Assembly (NCBI GenBank): GCA_021803345.1
Contig: JAJZLS010000056.1
Span: forward strand, 1-64,000
Length of the DNA stretch: 64,000 nucleotides
Source: Actinomycetes bacterium
Lineage (GTDB): Bacteria; Actinomycetota; Acidimicrobiia; Acidimicrobiales; Acidimicrobiaceae
Reading direction: 5' to 3'
Shown here: positions 43,797 to 53,791 of the stretch, one piece after another
Position numbering within the stretch: position 1 is the stretch's first letter
How the letters are laid out: each line of letters starts with the position of its first letter
Notes under the pieces: generated by a model
The model's database searches: none
Told to the model about the DNA's origin: nothing
What the model saw: only the letters and a program-made list of their open reading frames with translations
Program-made: the position numbers and the translations under genes

Positions 43797-44981
43797 ATGA
43801 GTGAGCGATTCAGCTTGAAGCGCAGTTTTGGGCGGTTGTTTCGGGGTGAGACGGAGATTGACTTCATAGGCCACTCCAAGAGGTGGTTTATGCTCTCCGG
43901 AGCAATCATCCTGATTGGTTTATCATCTCTTCTTATCAGGGGCCTCAATTTTGGGATTGATTTCAAAGGTGGCGTTTCATGGGAAGTTCCATCAGCCACG
44001 TTGAGTGTTAGTCAGGCCAGAGCTGCAATTGCACCCTATGGACTTTCTTCTGCAACGATTGTGACTCTGGGAAGTTCAGCTGGTCGTACGGTTCAGGTCG
44101 AGGCAGACTTGAATACGCTTAGCCAGTCAGCCAAGTCAGCCAAGGAGGCGCAAGTGTCGGCCGCCCTTGCCAAGGCTGCTCATATAAATCCTAATCAAGT
44201 AGGACTGACGGACGTAGGACCGACTTGGGGTGGTGTAATCACATCCAAAGCGGTAACCGCTTTGATTTTCTTCTTTTTGGCGATTGCCATTTATATTTCG
44301 CTCAGGTTCGAACCCAAAATGGCTGCAGCTGCTCTCTTGGCAGTGATCCACGATATTTTAGTCACGGTCGGGATCTACTCTCTTTCCGGTTTTCAAGTGA
44401 CCCCATCTACGGTAATCGCGCTTCTAACCATCTTGGGATATTCGCTATACGACACCATCGTCGTATTTGACAGGATTCGTGAGAATATAGTCAGCGTGGT
44501 TCATGTCGGCCGCCGAACCTATTCGGACGCGGTAAATGACTCGATGAATCAGGTTTTGGCCAGGTCGATCAATACATCGTTGGTGGCCATTATCCCGATT
44601 CTTTCGGTACTTGTTGTCGGTGCTTACATCATGGGGGCCACAACTCTCAAAAACTTCGGACTTGCTCTATTTGTCGGTTTGACTACCGGAGCTTACTCCT
44701 CGATATTTATAGCCTCGCCGATATTGGCCTGGATCAAAGAGAAAGAGCCTCGGTATAAGACGTTGCGCCAAACCATCGGGTCAGGAAAGCGTGCAAGCAA
44801 GGCACAAAGGGGCAAGATTGGGGCCGCTGAGGGAAATCGCGATGACCCTAAAAGTGACTTACGCCCTAAGGCCGAGGTGGCTGCTGGCTCCGGCTCCGGC
44901 TCACGTCTTGTCAGTGTGGAATCGCTTCATGGTTCAACCCGTCCCAGCTCTAAAAAGAAGTCCAAAAACAAGCGTCGCTGA
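43797..44981 (+). CDS. secF: SecF: protein-export membrane protein
   Basis: Partner of SecD. The 394-residue protein has FGIDFKGGVSWEV, VGPTWGGVITSKAV, five membrane helices with YSLYDTIVVFDRIREN and the conserved NTSLVAIIPILSVL. The C-terminal ~75 residues are a Lys/Arg/Ser-rich cytoplasmic tail, as in other actinobacterial SecF. 45 bases after secD. Confidence 0.95.
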   Translation: MSERFSLKRSFGRLFRGETEIDFIGHSKRWFMLSGAIILIGLSSLLIRGLNFGIDFKGGVSWEVPSATLSVSQARAAIAPYGLSSATIVTLGSSAGRTVQVEADLNTLSQSAKSAKEAQVSAALAKAAHINPNQVGLTDVGPTWGGVITSKAVTALIFFFLAIAIYISLRFEPKMAAAALLAVIHDILVTVGIYSLSGFQVTPSTVIALLTILGYSLYDTIVVFDRIRENIVSVVHVGRRTYSDAVNDSMNQVLARSINTSLVAIIPILSVLVVGAYIMGATTLKNFGLALFVGLTTGAYSSIFIASPILAWIKEKEPRYKTLRQTIGSGKRASKAQRGKIGAAEGNRDDPKSDLRPKAEVAAGSGSGSRLVSVESLHGSTRPSSKKKSKNKRR

Positions 44982-45038
44982 TAAGGGCAAATCCCAAGGG
45001 TGTGAGATAGCACCTGGAAGTGATAGTAGAATACAGTT

Positions 45039-47243
45039 ATGTCCGAAGTGACAGCAGGTAAGAAGATGGATAATAATTTCTCGGGCCTTGAGTATCTTCT
45101 TGATGAATATACGTCGAGGCATCCAGTGCGTTCTACCAAGCTGATCGAAAAGGCTTTTGAGGGTGGGCTTGTGGCTCACAGCGGTCAGGTTCGGGCAACT
45201 GGAGAACCCTATTTTATCCATCCTTACGGGGTGGCTAAAATCGTAGCGCAGCTGGGGGTGGATGATGTCACCATTTCTGCTGCACTGCTTCACGATGCTG
45301 TAGAGGACACTGATCTTTCACTGGACGAGGTAGCTGAACAGTACGACCCAGCTGTTGCTGCAATAGTTGACGGTGTCACCAAGCTGGATCGTCTCAGTTT
45401 TGAATCGAAAGAGGCTCAGCAGGCAGCTTCAATGAGGAAGATGCTTTTGGCTATGGCTAAAGATCCCAGGGTGCTGGTTATAAAGCTTGCCGACCGCTTG
45501 CACAATATGCGCACTATTGGGGTACTGCCGGAGTGGAAACAAAGAAGAACCGCTCAGGAAACCTTGGACATATACGCTCCGCTTGCTCATCGACTGGGTA
45601 TTCAGGAGATTCGATGGCAGCTTGAGGACCTTGCTTTCGCCTCTTTGCACCCACGGCGTTATGCGGAGATTGACAGGATGGTTACCTCCAGGAACCCAGA
45701 GCGTGATCAGTATTTGGATATTGTGCTTAAGGCAGCCAAGGATCGGCTTGATGAAGTGGGCATTGCCGCGGAAGTTTCGGGGAGGCCAAAGCATTTATGG
45801 TCGATCTATGAGAAGATGGTGGTCAAGGCCAAAGAGTTTGATGATATCTACGACATAATAGGTATGAGAGTGATAACCGAAACGGAAAAGGATTGTTGGG
45901 CTGCGCTAGGGGTGGTGCACTCGATCTGGTCCCCGGTTCCCGGAAGATTCAAAGATTACATTAATTCACCTAAGTTCAACCTGTATCAGTCTCTTCATAC
46001 CACTGTTGTGTCCCATGGCGGAAATCCGCTTGAGATCCAGATCAGGACCCAGGAAATGCATAGGAGGGCTGAATTTGGGGTGGCAGCCCACTGGGGTTAT
46101 AAAGAAGGCAGCAGTAGCGATGAGATGGCATGGCTGAGCCGCATCGTGGATTGGCAAAAAGACACACCGGATCCGGCTGAGTTTCTGGAGTCGTTAAGGC
46201 TGGATCTTGAATTGGATGAAGTTTATGTCTTCACTCCCAAAGGTAAAGTTGTCACCCTGCCTGCCGCAGCTACTCCTATCGATTTTGCTTATTCGATTCA
46301 CACTGAAGTTGGTCACCGCTGTATAGGGGCAAAAGTGAATCAAAGGCTGGTTCCGCTCGACTCGAAGCTCAAAAGTGGAGATACCGTCGAGATTTTCACC
46401 TCTAAGGTTCAGAATGCCGGTCCGAGCCGGGACTGGCTGAAGATCGTGGTGACGCCCAGGGCTAGAAATAAGATTCGCCAGTGGTTTTCTCGGGAACGCC
46501 GCGAAGACGCGATCGAAAATGGCAAAGATGAGCTGGCTAAAGCGATACGCAAGGAGAATCTGCCGTCTCAGAAGCTGTCTAATTCCGAGGCCCTATTAAA
46601 GATCTCCGAAGGGCTTGGATATGGAGAGCTTGATGCTCTCTATGCTGCAGTTGGTGAAGGGCACGTAAGTGCGCGCTCGGTTGCCCAAAGGCTCCTGAAG
46701 GATTTGAAGGGCGGGGAAGGCGAAGATCAGCTACCCGCAACTGTAACGACAAACAGGTCATCGCACAGGCGCCGAAAGGGCGCGGGAGTATATGTTGAAG
46801 GCCTTGATGATGTCATGATTCGGCTCTCGAAATGCTGCTCACCGGTTCCGGGTGACGACATCATAGGATTCGTTACTCGCGGGCGGGGAGTTTCGGTTCA
46901 CCGGACCGACTGCAGTAACGCAATTGCTCTCTCGTTTTCTGATGAGGACCGGTTGATTGAGGTGGAATGGGACCGGGACACCACCGGTATATTTACTGCT
47001 TCGGTTGAAGTGAAAGCACTGGATCGATCCAGATTGCTGGCAGATGTCACCAGAGTGTTGTCAGAGCATCATCTGAATATTCTTTCCAGTTCCTCTCACG
47101 CTGGTCCGGATCGGGTTTCAAGGATGAAGTTTGAATTTGAGTTGGCTGATCCATCTCATCTTGAGTCCGTGTTAGCTTCGCTCAAGCGGCTGGACTCTGT
47201 ATTTGACGCCTATCGAGCACTTCCAGCCAAGAATAATCATTAG
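45039..47243 (+). CDS. rel: Rel: bifunctional (p)ppGpp synthetase/hydrolase
   Basis: Stringent-response enzyme of 734 residues. Domain order: HD hydrolase (HPYGVAKIVAQLG, then the LLHDAVED motif near residues 82-90), synthetase (HLWSIYEKMVVKAKEFDDIYDI with the GMRV strand, and FNLYQSLHTTV), TGS (VYVFTPKGKVVTLP, ~400-460), a Zn-finger-like CCSPVPGD segment, and C-terminal ACT (~655-734). Both catalytic halves look intact. A TAGAAT hexamer six bases before the ATG and the lack of an SD suggest a short or absent leader, less convincingly than at ruvC. Confidence 0.96.
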   Translation: MSEVTAGKKMDNNFSGLEYLLDEYTSRHPVRSTKLIEKAFEGGLVAHSGQVRATGEPYFIHPYGVAKIVAQLGVDDVTISAALLHDAVEDTDLSLDEVAEQYDPAVAAIVDGVTKLDRLSFESKEAQQAASMRKMLLAMAKDPRVLVIKLADRLHNMRTIGVLPEWKQRRTAQETLDIYAPLAHRLGIQEIRWQLEDLAFASLHPRRYAEIDRMVTSRNPERDQYLDIVLKAAKDRLDEVGIAAEVSGRPKHLWSIYEKMVVKAKEFDDIYDIIGMRVITETEKDCWAALGVVHSIWSPVPGRFKDYINSPKFNLYQSLHTTVVSHGGNPLEIQIRTQEMHRRAEFGVAAHWGYKEGSSSDEMAWLSRIVDWQKDTPDPAEFLESLRLDLELDEVYVFTPKGKVVTLPAAATPIDFAYSIHTEVGHRCIGAKVNQRLVPLDSKLKSGDTVEIFTSKVQNAGPSRDWLKIVVTPRARNKIRQWFSRERREDAIENGKDELAKAIRKENLPSQKLSNSEALLKISEGLGYGELDALYAAVGEGHVSARSVAQRLLKDLKGGEGEDQLPATVTTNRSSHRRRKGAGVYVEGLDDVMIRLSKCCSPVPGDDIIGFVTRGRGVSVHRTDCSNAIALSFSDEDRLIEVEWDRDTTGIFTASVEVKALDRSRLLADVTRVLSEHHLNILSSSSHAGPDRVSRMKFEFELADPSHLESVLASLKRLDSVFDAYRALPAKNNH

Positions 47244-47262
47244 CCTGGCTATGGCTAATGAT
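47236..47262. terminator. 10-bp perfect hairpin across the rel stop codon
   Basis: ATCATTAGCC and GGCTAATGAT pair exactly around a 7-base loop; the rel TAG at 47241-47243 lies in the 5' arm. No T-run follows. Such U-tract-less hairpins are typical of actinobacterial terminators. It may also affect mRNA 3'-end stability. Confidence 0.6.
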
Positions 47263-47322
47263 CGCTCAGCGCCGCAGACCACTTTGGTAAGTGAGGGTAA
47301 CGAGACCGATAGTTTATTGGAC

Positions 47323-47338
47323 GGGGCCAAGTGGCCCC
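47323..47338. terminator. GC-rich hairpin upstream of aspS
   Basis: GGGGCC-AAGT-GGCCCC is a perfect 6-bp GC stem with a tetraloop, followed eight bases later by AAAATTTT. It lies in the 195-base rel-aspS gap and may act with the preceding hairpin as a second termination point, leaving about 100 bases for an aspS promoter. Confidence 0.5.
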
Positions 47339-47438
47339 AGTGCTAAAATTTTGCAACTGTAAAGTGGTCGGTTTGGCTTACCTTCTAGGCTCTATCGCAT
47401 ACCGCGCCATCTAAATATTTATTGATTGAGAGATTTGA

Positions 47439-49235
47439 ATGGAATCAAGTTCTGGACCTTCCGTAATCACAAACTACCCAACCATAGAGCCCAGGGGATT
47501 ACGAGACCGATATATAGGAACCATTTCTGAGAAAGACCTCGGGGCTAGCGTTACCGTATGCGGCTGGGTTTCCAAAGTCAGGGAACACGGGGAGCACCTG
47601 GTCTTTATCGATGTGAGAGATTTCAGTGGGATAGTTCAGGTCGTAGCCCATTCGTCCGTTGAACTACGTGCTGAGTATGTTGTCAGAGTTAAAGGTAAGG
47701 TCACCAGGAGGCCGGAGGGAACAGAGAATTCATCTCTCGATACCGGCCAGGTTGAGTTGACAGATAGTGAGATTGAGTTGCTAGCGCAGGCCGATCCGCC
47801 TCCATTTTCACTTACCGATAGGGTCGAAGTCGATGAATCCACAAGGCTGAGATTCAGATATCTTGATCTGCGAAGGGAGAAGATGCAGTCGAATCTTAGG
47901 GCTCGAGCCAGGATAAACAGTGCAATTCGTGCCTCGATGGAGAGACAGGGTTTCACCGAACTCGAGACGCCTTTATTGTGGACTCCTACTCCTGAAGGTG
48001 CGAGGGAATTTGTGGTACCGTCTCGCTTGAACCATGGCAGTAGTTATGTTTTGCCACAGTCGCCACAGATTGCGAAGCAGTTGTTAATGGTTTCTGGCTT
48101 TGACCGCTATTACCAGATTGCGAGATGTCTTCGGGACGAAGACTTAAGGGCGGACAGGCAGTTTGAGTTCACACAACTGGATTTGGAAGCGTCGTTTGTG
48201 AGCCAGGATGATGTGATGGAATTTATATCTGATGCAGTTATGGGTGCTTCAAGGGCTGTAGGACTCGAACATGTAGATCCTATCGGCAGAATCACCTGGC
48301 GGGATGCTATTGACCTGTATGGCGTTGACAAGCCAGATATGAGATTTGGTCACACTTTGATTGACGTTACGGATATATTTGCAGATACGCAGGTGCGGGC
48401 TCTTTCAGCCCCATGTGTCAAGGCTTTGGTTGCACCTAATCCTTCCGAACTTACTCGGTCGAAATTGGATGGATTGGTTGATAGGGCCAAAGCTCTGGGG
48501 GCTAAGGGACTTTTGTGGTTACGGGTGGAATCAAAAGATGGGGAGCTTACACTCGATTCTCCGGTGGCCAAGTTCATTTCTGATGCTGAGTCGCGGGAGC
48601 TGATTGCCAAGGTTGGCGCCAAGGCTGGATCAGTTATTCTTATGGTGGCTGATGAGTGGCAATCGGCCTGCCAAGTGCTTGGTCAGCTCAGGTTGGAGCT
48701 CGGAAGAAAGCTGGCTGACCCAAATCAGTTCACTTACGTATGGGTGGTGGATTTTCCGTTATTTGAAGGTATGAGCGAAGATGGCAGCCTGATTTCAGCC
48801 CATCATCCTTTTACTATGCCCAATCAGGATGATTTCGACAAGCTCGAATCAGACCCGCTTAGTGTAAGGTCACAGTCGTACGACTTGGTTCTAAACGGCT
48901 GGGAGCTTGGTTCCGGCAGTATCAGAATCCACCGCAGTGACATACAGGCAAGGATTTTCTCTTTGCTTGGAATCAGTACAGAAGAGGCGAAGAATCGATT
49001 TGGATTCCTGCTAGAGGCGTTTAGATTCGGTGCTCCCCCGCATGGAGGTTTTGCATTTGGCATTGATAGATTGACTGCACTTCTGGTTGGAGAAGACAAT
49101 ATCAGAGAAGTCATAGCGTTTCCGAAGACTCAATCTGGATCTGACCTCATGACAGGGGCACCCAAGCCGCTTGAAAAGAGCAGTTGGGATCTGCTTGGTC
49201 TTTCGGTGAAGCCCGTGAGTAAAAACCAGATCTAG
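47439..49235 (+). CDS. aspS: Aspartyl-tRNA synthetase
   Basis: The 598-residue class II synthetase has an N-terminal OB-fold anticodon-binding domain (VTVCGWVSKVREHG, FIDVRDFSGIVQVV), catalytic motif 1/2 (FRYLDLRREKMQ, LPQSPQIAKQLLM, FTQLDLE), a bacterial-type GAD insertion, and motif 3 (APPHGGFAFGIDRL). Whether it is discriminating cannot be decided by eye. hisS, often nearby in other genomes, is absent. Confidence 0.96.
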   Translation: MESSSGPSVITNYPTIEPRGLRDRYIGTISEKDLGASVTVCGWVSKVREHGEHLVFIDVRDFSGIVQVVAHSSVELRAEYVVRVKGKVTRRPEGTENSSLDTGQVELTDSEIELLAQADPPPFSLTDRVEVDESTRLRFRYLDLRREKMQSNLRARARINSAIRASMERQGFTELETPLLWTPTPEGAREFVVPSRLNHGSSYVLPQSPQIAKQLLMVSGFDRYYQIARCLRDEDLRADRQFEFTQLDLEASFVSQDDVMEFISDAVMGASRAVGLEHVDPIGRITWRDAIDLYGVDKPDMRFGHTLIDVTDIFADTQVRALSAPCVKALVAPNPSELTRSKLDGLVDRAKALGAKGLLWLRVESKDGELTLDSPVAKFISDAESRELIAKVGAKAGSVILMVADEWQSACQVLGQLRLELGRKLADPNQFTYVWVVDFPLFEGMSEDGSLISAHHPFTMPNQDDFDKLESDPLSVRSQSYDLVLNGWELGSGSIRIHRSDIQARIFSLLGISTEEAKNRFGFLLEAFRFGAPPHGGFAFGIDRLTALLVGEDNIREVIAFPKTQSGSDLMTGAPKPLEKSSWDLLGLSVKPVSKNQI

Positions 49236-49261
49236 GAATTTGCGGTAGTTCAGGCGGGATT

Positions 49262-50491
49262 ATGGATAAAGCAGGCAGGGATTCGTTATTTGAAAACAAA
49301 GAACTGCGCGCCCAAATGCCGCTTGCTGCTGCCCTGCGTCCCAAAACAATCGCAGAAGTGGTTGGACATAAGGACATCCTCGGAGAGGGTGGAGTAGTCA
49401 ATTCGATATTGAATTCCAAGCATTTTCTATCTCTTGTATTTTCGGGACCGCCTGGGACGGGTAAAACTACCATTGCTGGCCTGATTGCTAAAGAGCTGGG
49501 AGCCCGGTTTGTCCCTCTTTTGGCAACCTCTTTAGGAGTGAAAGAGATCAAAGAGGCCCAAAGGGAGGCAATTCGTGCGATTGAAATTCAGGGAATGACC
49601 ACCGTAATTTTTATTGATGAGATCCATAGATTGACGAGGGTGCAAAGCGACTCGTTGCTATCACCAGTTGAAGATGGTGAGTTTGTCTTATTTGGAGCTA
49701 CGACAGAAAACCCCTGGATGTCTATCAGCCAGCCTCTACTTTCAAGGCTTCACGTTGTTGAGCTGCAGCCGTTGGGCGATAGCGAGATTGCAGAAGTGCT
49801 TTCAAGGGCTGCTCAATATTTCCAGGCTCGCATGGACACATCGGTAAATGAATTGATATATCAGCTAAGTGGTGGTGACTTGCGATCGGCCCTGAATATT
49901 TTTGAAGCAGCATACGTTTCAGCTATAGGTCGAAAGGGAAGTCAAGTCATCACCATCACTGACGTTGATGTCAGGTCGGTCCGGATGAGAGTAAGTAAAG
50001 GGCTGTCTGCTTCTGGTCACTTTGAGATGACTTCGGCACTAATAAAGTCAATGCGTGCATCCGAATCTGATGCTGCGCTCTACTGGCTTGCACGATTGTT
50101 GGTCGAAGGTGAGGATCCACGCTATATCGCCAGGCGTCTTGTGATTTTTGCTTCCGAGGATGTGGGCTTAGCTGACCCCCAAGCTCTGTTGTTGGCTCAT
50201 GCTGTAGCTACCGCCTGTGAGACCATCGGTATGCCTGAGATAAGAATCAACCTGGCTCATGCTGTAGCCTATCTTTGTCGGGCGGGTAAATCCAAGTCAG
50301 CCTATAATGCCATAAATCGGGCTATCGACGTGGCGGGAAGAACTACGAATTTAGGAGTTCCACAGAGTATCCGAGGTGGAATTGTAGATATTGAGCGGAG
50401 TCGGGGTAAGAGTGTCACCACTTCAGATAGCAGAAAATATTTTCCGGATAATCTGGCTCCAATGAGGTTTCTTGTTGACGAAGCAGAGTAA
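49262..50491 (+). CDS. rarA: RarA/MgsA: replication-associated recombination ATPase
   Basis: AAA+ clamp-loader-like ATPase acting at stalled forks. The 409-residue protein has MPLAAALRPKTIAEVVGHKDIL, the P-loop GPPGTGKTT, Walker [12 protein letters not shown], sensor LFGATTENPWMS, and the C-terminal tetramerisation region with RRLVIFASEDVGLADPQAL. The position after aspS matches actinobacterial synteny. Confidence 0.95.
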   Translation: MDKAGRDSLFENKELRAQMPLAAALRPKTIAEVVGHKDILGEGGVVNSILNSKHFLSLVFSGPPGTGKTTIAGLIAKELGARFVPLLATSLGVKEIKEAQREAIRAIEIQGMTTVIFIDEIHRLTRVQSDSLLSPVEDGEFVLFGATTENPWMSISQPLLSRLHVVELQPLGDSEIAEVLSRAAQYFQARMDTSVNELIYQLSGGDLRSALNIFEAAYVSAIGRKGSQVITITDVDVRSVRMRVSKGLSASGHFEMTSALIKSMRASESDAALYWLARLLVEGEDPRYIARRLVIFASEDVGLADPQALLLAHAVATACETIGMPEIRINLAHAVAYLCRAGKSKSAYNAINRAIDVAGRTTNLGVPQSIRGGIVDIERSRGKSVTTSDSRKYFPDNLAPMRFLVDEAE

Positions 50492-50515
50492 CTTTCGAGT
50501 GGGTGAAAGAGGGTA

Positions 50516-50902
50516 GTGGTGGTTGCGTTGTTGTGGTTGGGAGTAATACTTGTAGTCGGATTAGTCATAGCTTTGGTACTAGCTCTCAGCCTTGTTAAAC
50601 AAGTTCGTACCCAGCTTGTAGAGATTGGAAGCGGTCTAGAGAGACTTGATAGCCAGCTTGGCAAGTTGCTAAAGGATGTTTCAGTCTTAGTCGAGGATGC
50701 GAATCTAGATGTAAACAAGTTCGAAATCCTGCTAGATTCGGCCGGCAAGGTTGCTGATTCAATGGGAAGCGCAAGCAAACTTGCCTTTAGCGCGGTTGCG
50801 GCTCCCATTGTTCGCGTTCGGGCCCTTAGAGCTGGTATGGATAAGTTAATTTCCGTATTCAGGCTGTCTGGTTCATCGACGGGAGGGAAGAGGCGGAGAT
50901 GA
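50516..50902 (+). CDS. DUF948-like membrane-anchored protein
   Basis: A 128-residue protein with one N-terminal transmembrane helix (ALLWLGVILVVGLVIALVLAL) and an amphipathic, coiled-coil-prone region with LVEIGSGLERLDSQLGKLLKD, followed by a Lys/Arg-rich end. This arrangement resembles DUF948 proteins, whose role is not established. The start is one of two adjacent GTG codons (50516 or 50519), after GAAAGAGGG. Lies between rarA and alaS, overlapping the next gene by ATGA. Confidence 0.75.
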   Translation: MVVALLWLGVILVVGLVIALVLALSLVKQVRTQLVEIGSGLERLDSQLGKLLKDVSVLVEDANLDVNKFEILLDSAGKVADSMGSASKLAFSAVAAPIVRVRALRAGMDKLISVFRLSGSSTGGKRRR

Positions 50903-51156
50903 TGAAGCGAATTCGCTGGTTTATAACTGGCACAGGTTTTGGAGTAAGTATGACCCTGTGGGTCAGAAAGAAGATTAGGAATAAAATCCAGGAAGTCACT
51001 CCCTTGGCTGTATCAAAGATGGCACTTGATTCGGCCAGCGCAGTAAAAGACCGCCTGAGCGAAGCGATTTTGGAGGCCAGAAGCGAAATGGCCTCCGCAG
51101 AAATAAGTTTGCGGCAGGAGATGGGGCTTCCTCCGAAGAGAAAAGTCCGGTCGTAG
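50899..51156 (+). CDS. Small conserved-context protein upstream of alaS
   Basis: An 85-residue protein with a weakly hydrophobic N-terminus (WFITGTGFGVSMTLWV), then a charged helical stretch rich in Ala, Glu and Lys ending in KRKVRS. It starts at ATG 50899, overlapping the DUF948-like gene stop. A pair of small membrane/coiled-coil genes before alaS is common in actinobacteria. No domain recognised. Confidence 0.75.
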   Translation: MMKRIRWFITGTGFGVSMTLWVRKKIRNKIQEVTPLAVSKMALDSASAVKDRLSEAILEARSEMASAEISLRQEMGLPPKRKVRS

Positions 51157-51203
51157 CCGTGAGAGAACTTTTATTGTTCCAAAGGATATAGGCTGGCTAG
51201 GAA

Positions 51204-53789
51204 ATGGAATCTAATCAACTTCGGGCAGCATTTACTAAATTTTTTACCGATAAGGGACACGTATCGGTGCCTTCGGCTTCTTTGATACCGCATGATCCAA
51301 CTTTGCTGTTTACCGTAGCGGGAATGGTCCCGTTTAAACCCTACTTCCTTGGTGAGGAGGCAGCACCGTTCAAGCGGGCAACTTCTGTGCAGAAATGCAT
51401 GAGAGCTGGGGGCAAGCATAATGATCTGGACCAAATTGGAAGGACCATGCGTCATCTTACTTTTTTTGAGATGTTGGGAAATTTCTCATTTGGTGATTAC
51501 TTTAAAGATGTTGCCATTCCGTATGCTTGGGAATTAGTCACCGAGGTCCTGGGACTGGATCCCGATCGATTGTGGGTGACTGTGCATCTGGATGATGATG
51601 AGAGCGAAGCAATCTGGCGGGACACGGTTGGAGTAAAGCCCGAACGCATTCAGCGACTGGACGAAGATAACTGGTGGCAGATGGGCGAGGTTGGGCCATG
51701 CGGTCCCTGCTCGGAAATTTACTTCGACAAAGGCATCGAATTTGGTGAACCAGGGGGACCCGCATTTGGTTCAGATGAACGTTTCCTGGAGATTTGGAAC
51801 CTGGTTTTTATGCAGTACAATCGGCAAGGTAATCAAGAGCTTCTTCCGTTGCCAAAGCCTTCCATAGACACCGGTGCTGGGTTGGAGAGGATTCTCCCAA
51901 TTCTCCAAGGTAAGGGCTCGGTTTATGATACCGATGTGGTCCGGCCTATTCTAGAGACTGCAGCCCGGGCAACAAAGACTACTTACGGCAAAGATGAACG
52001 AAGTGACGTAGCTCTTAGGATTATGGCCGATCATGCCAGATCTATGTCATTTCTGGTGGCCGATGGGGTATTCCCCTCCAACGAGGGAAGAGGTTATGTG
52101 CTTAGGCGTATTATCAGAAGAGCAGCCCTCAGGTCTTACAGTCTGGGCAGGGAAGAGTCGGTTACGCCGCAGTTGGTGGAAGAAGTGGTTTCGGTGATGG
52201 GGTCAGCTTATCCCGAACTGAAGACCCAGAAAGACTTTATTATCTCCGTTGTCGCCAGGGAAGAAGAACGTTTCCGAAACACCCTGAAATCGGGTAGTTT
52301 GCTACTCGACCAGGAACTTGAATCGGGCAAGATGGTATCGGGTGAAGCGGCATTTAAACTACATGACACTTACGGTTTCCCAATTGAGCTGACAGAGGAA
52401 ATTGCATCCGAAAGAGGAGTCATAGTTGATCGTGATGGTTTCAATAATCAGATGCAGATACAGCGAGACAGGGCGCGTAGTACAGGAAAGGGATCTGGAG
52501 TAAGCGCTGAGGTTTTGGAGCAATACAAGGAGATAAGTGAACAGTTCGGTCCGACTGCATTTACCGGATATCAGAATCTTGAAGACACTGCCCGATTAAT
52601 TGGGATTATTGATCTGGCCACGTCTGACCGACTTGAGCTTTTTTTCGATAAGACTCCTTTTTATGCTGAAAGCGGTGGACAGGTCGGTGATGCTGGGATC
52701 ATAGAGACTGAGACGGGTACTGTGCAAGTGGTGGATACGAATTATGCCTTGCCTTCGATGATCCGCCATATTTGCGTTAGAGAGTCTGGAGAACTTATAC
52801 TTGGCCAGGTCAGTCAGCTGAAGGTCGATGCATCAAGACGCGAAGCAATCAGAAGAAATCATACAGCCACCCACCTTTTGCATGCAGCCCTAAGAACCGT
52901 GCTCGGGGATCATGTGAAGCAGCAGGGAAGCCTGGTCGCTCCTGATCGGCTTAGGTTTGACTTTTCCCATTGGGGTCCAATGTCTGATGACGAGATTCGC
53001 GACGTGGAGGAGCTTGTCAACCGGGAGACCCTCTCAAACGCTCAGGTAATCGTGGAGGAAATCGAGAAATCCGAAGCGTTAGAGAAGGGTGCAATCGCTT
53101 TTTTTGGTGACAAATACGGAGACAGAGTTCGGATGGTGAGAGCCGGAGAGATATCGCTTGAGCTTTGTGGAGGAACCCATGTAGATCAACTGGGGGCGAT
53201 TGGTCCTGTGATAGTTATTTCCGAAAGCTCGATCGGCGCTAATACCAGACGTCTTGAGGCTTTATCCGGGATTGGAGCGCTGGAGCACATATTTGAGCTT
53301 GATAAGACCGTAAAAGAGGTGGCTGAGTCGCTTCGGGTTTCTCCGGATGAAGTATTGAAGAAAATAGAAAGTATCAAGAGCCGAGAGAATGAACTTATTG
53401 CGCAAGTCAAGGGTTACCAGTCTAAGGAATTATCCCGGCTGCAGTCCGAATTGCTTTCAAAGATTCGGTCTGGGAGGATATTGAGTCGTGTCGATTCATT
53501 GACGCCCGAGCTAATGCGCGAGTTGAGCCTTATGCTGAAATCGTCAGATCAGGTTGAAGCAGTAGTATTGATTGGCACTCCGGACGGCGACAAGGTTTCG
53601 CTGGTTGCAGCGGTAAAACCGGAGTCAAATATTATTGCATCGGATCTTTTGAAGGATGCAGCGAAGGTTCTAGGAGGGGGCACTGGCCGCCAAGCTGAAT
53701 TCGCACAGGCTGGTGGAAGAAATGTAGATAAAATTGGCGAAGCCCTCAACATTATAGAAGGGCAACTATTTAGCGGTATTGATAACTGA
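51204..53789 (+). CDS. alaS: Alanyl-tRNA synthetase
   Basis: The 861-residue protein contains the class II catalytic core (FTVAGMVPFKPYFLG, RHLTFFEMLGNFSFGDYFK), the editing domain with NHTATHLLHAALR and the zinc-site CGGTHV, a coiled-coil region (~residues 700-760) and the C-Ala domain ending in GGGTGRQAEFAQAGG. The length is normal. It leads the alaS-ruvX-mltG-aroE group. Confidence 0.97.
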   Translation: MESNQLRAAFTKFFTDKGHVSVPSASLIPHDPTLLFTVAGMVPFKPYFLGEEAAPFKRATSVQKCMRAGGKHNDLDQIGRTMRHLTFFEMLGNFSFGDYFKDVAIPYAWELVTEVLGLDPDRLWVTVHLDDDESEAIWRDTVGVKPERIQRLDEDNWWQMGEVGPCGPCSEIYFDKGIEFGEPGGPAFGSDERFLEIWNLVFMQYNRQGNQELLPLPKPSIDTGAGLERILPILQGKGSVYDTDVVRPILETAARATKTTYGKDERSDVALRIMADHARSMSFLVADGVFPSNEGRGYVLRRIIRRAALRSYSLGREESVTPQLVEEVVSVMGSAYPELKTQKDFIISVVAREEERFRNTLKSGSLLLDQELESGKMVSGEAAFKLHDTYGFPIELTEEIASERGVIVDRDGFNNQMQIQRDRARSTGKGSGVSAEVLEQYKEISEQFGPTAFTGYQNLEDTARLIGIIDLATSDRLELFFDKTPFYAESGGQVGDAGIIETETGTVQVVDTNYALPSMIRHICVRESGELILGQVSQLKVDASRREAIRRNHTATHLLHAALRTVLGDHVKQQGSLVAPDRLRFDFSHWGPMSDDEIRDVEELVNRETLSNAQVIVEEIEKSEALEKGAIAFFGDKYGDRVRMVRAGEISLELCGGTHVDQLGAIGPVIVISESSIGANTRRLEALSGIGALEHIFELDKTVKEVAESLRVSPDEVLKKIESIKSRENELIAQVKGYQSKELSRLQSELLSKIRSGRILSRVDSLTPELMRELSLMLKSSDQVEAVVLIGTPDGDKVSLVAAVKPESNIIASDLLKDAAKVLGGGTGRQAEFAQAGGRNVDKIGEALNIIEGQLFSGIDN

Positions 53790-53791
53790 TT

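Noticed and set aside
47244..47438. T-box or other aminoacyl-tRNA leader upstream of aspS
   Set aside because: No T-box sequence or specifier stem; only simple hairpins were found.
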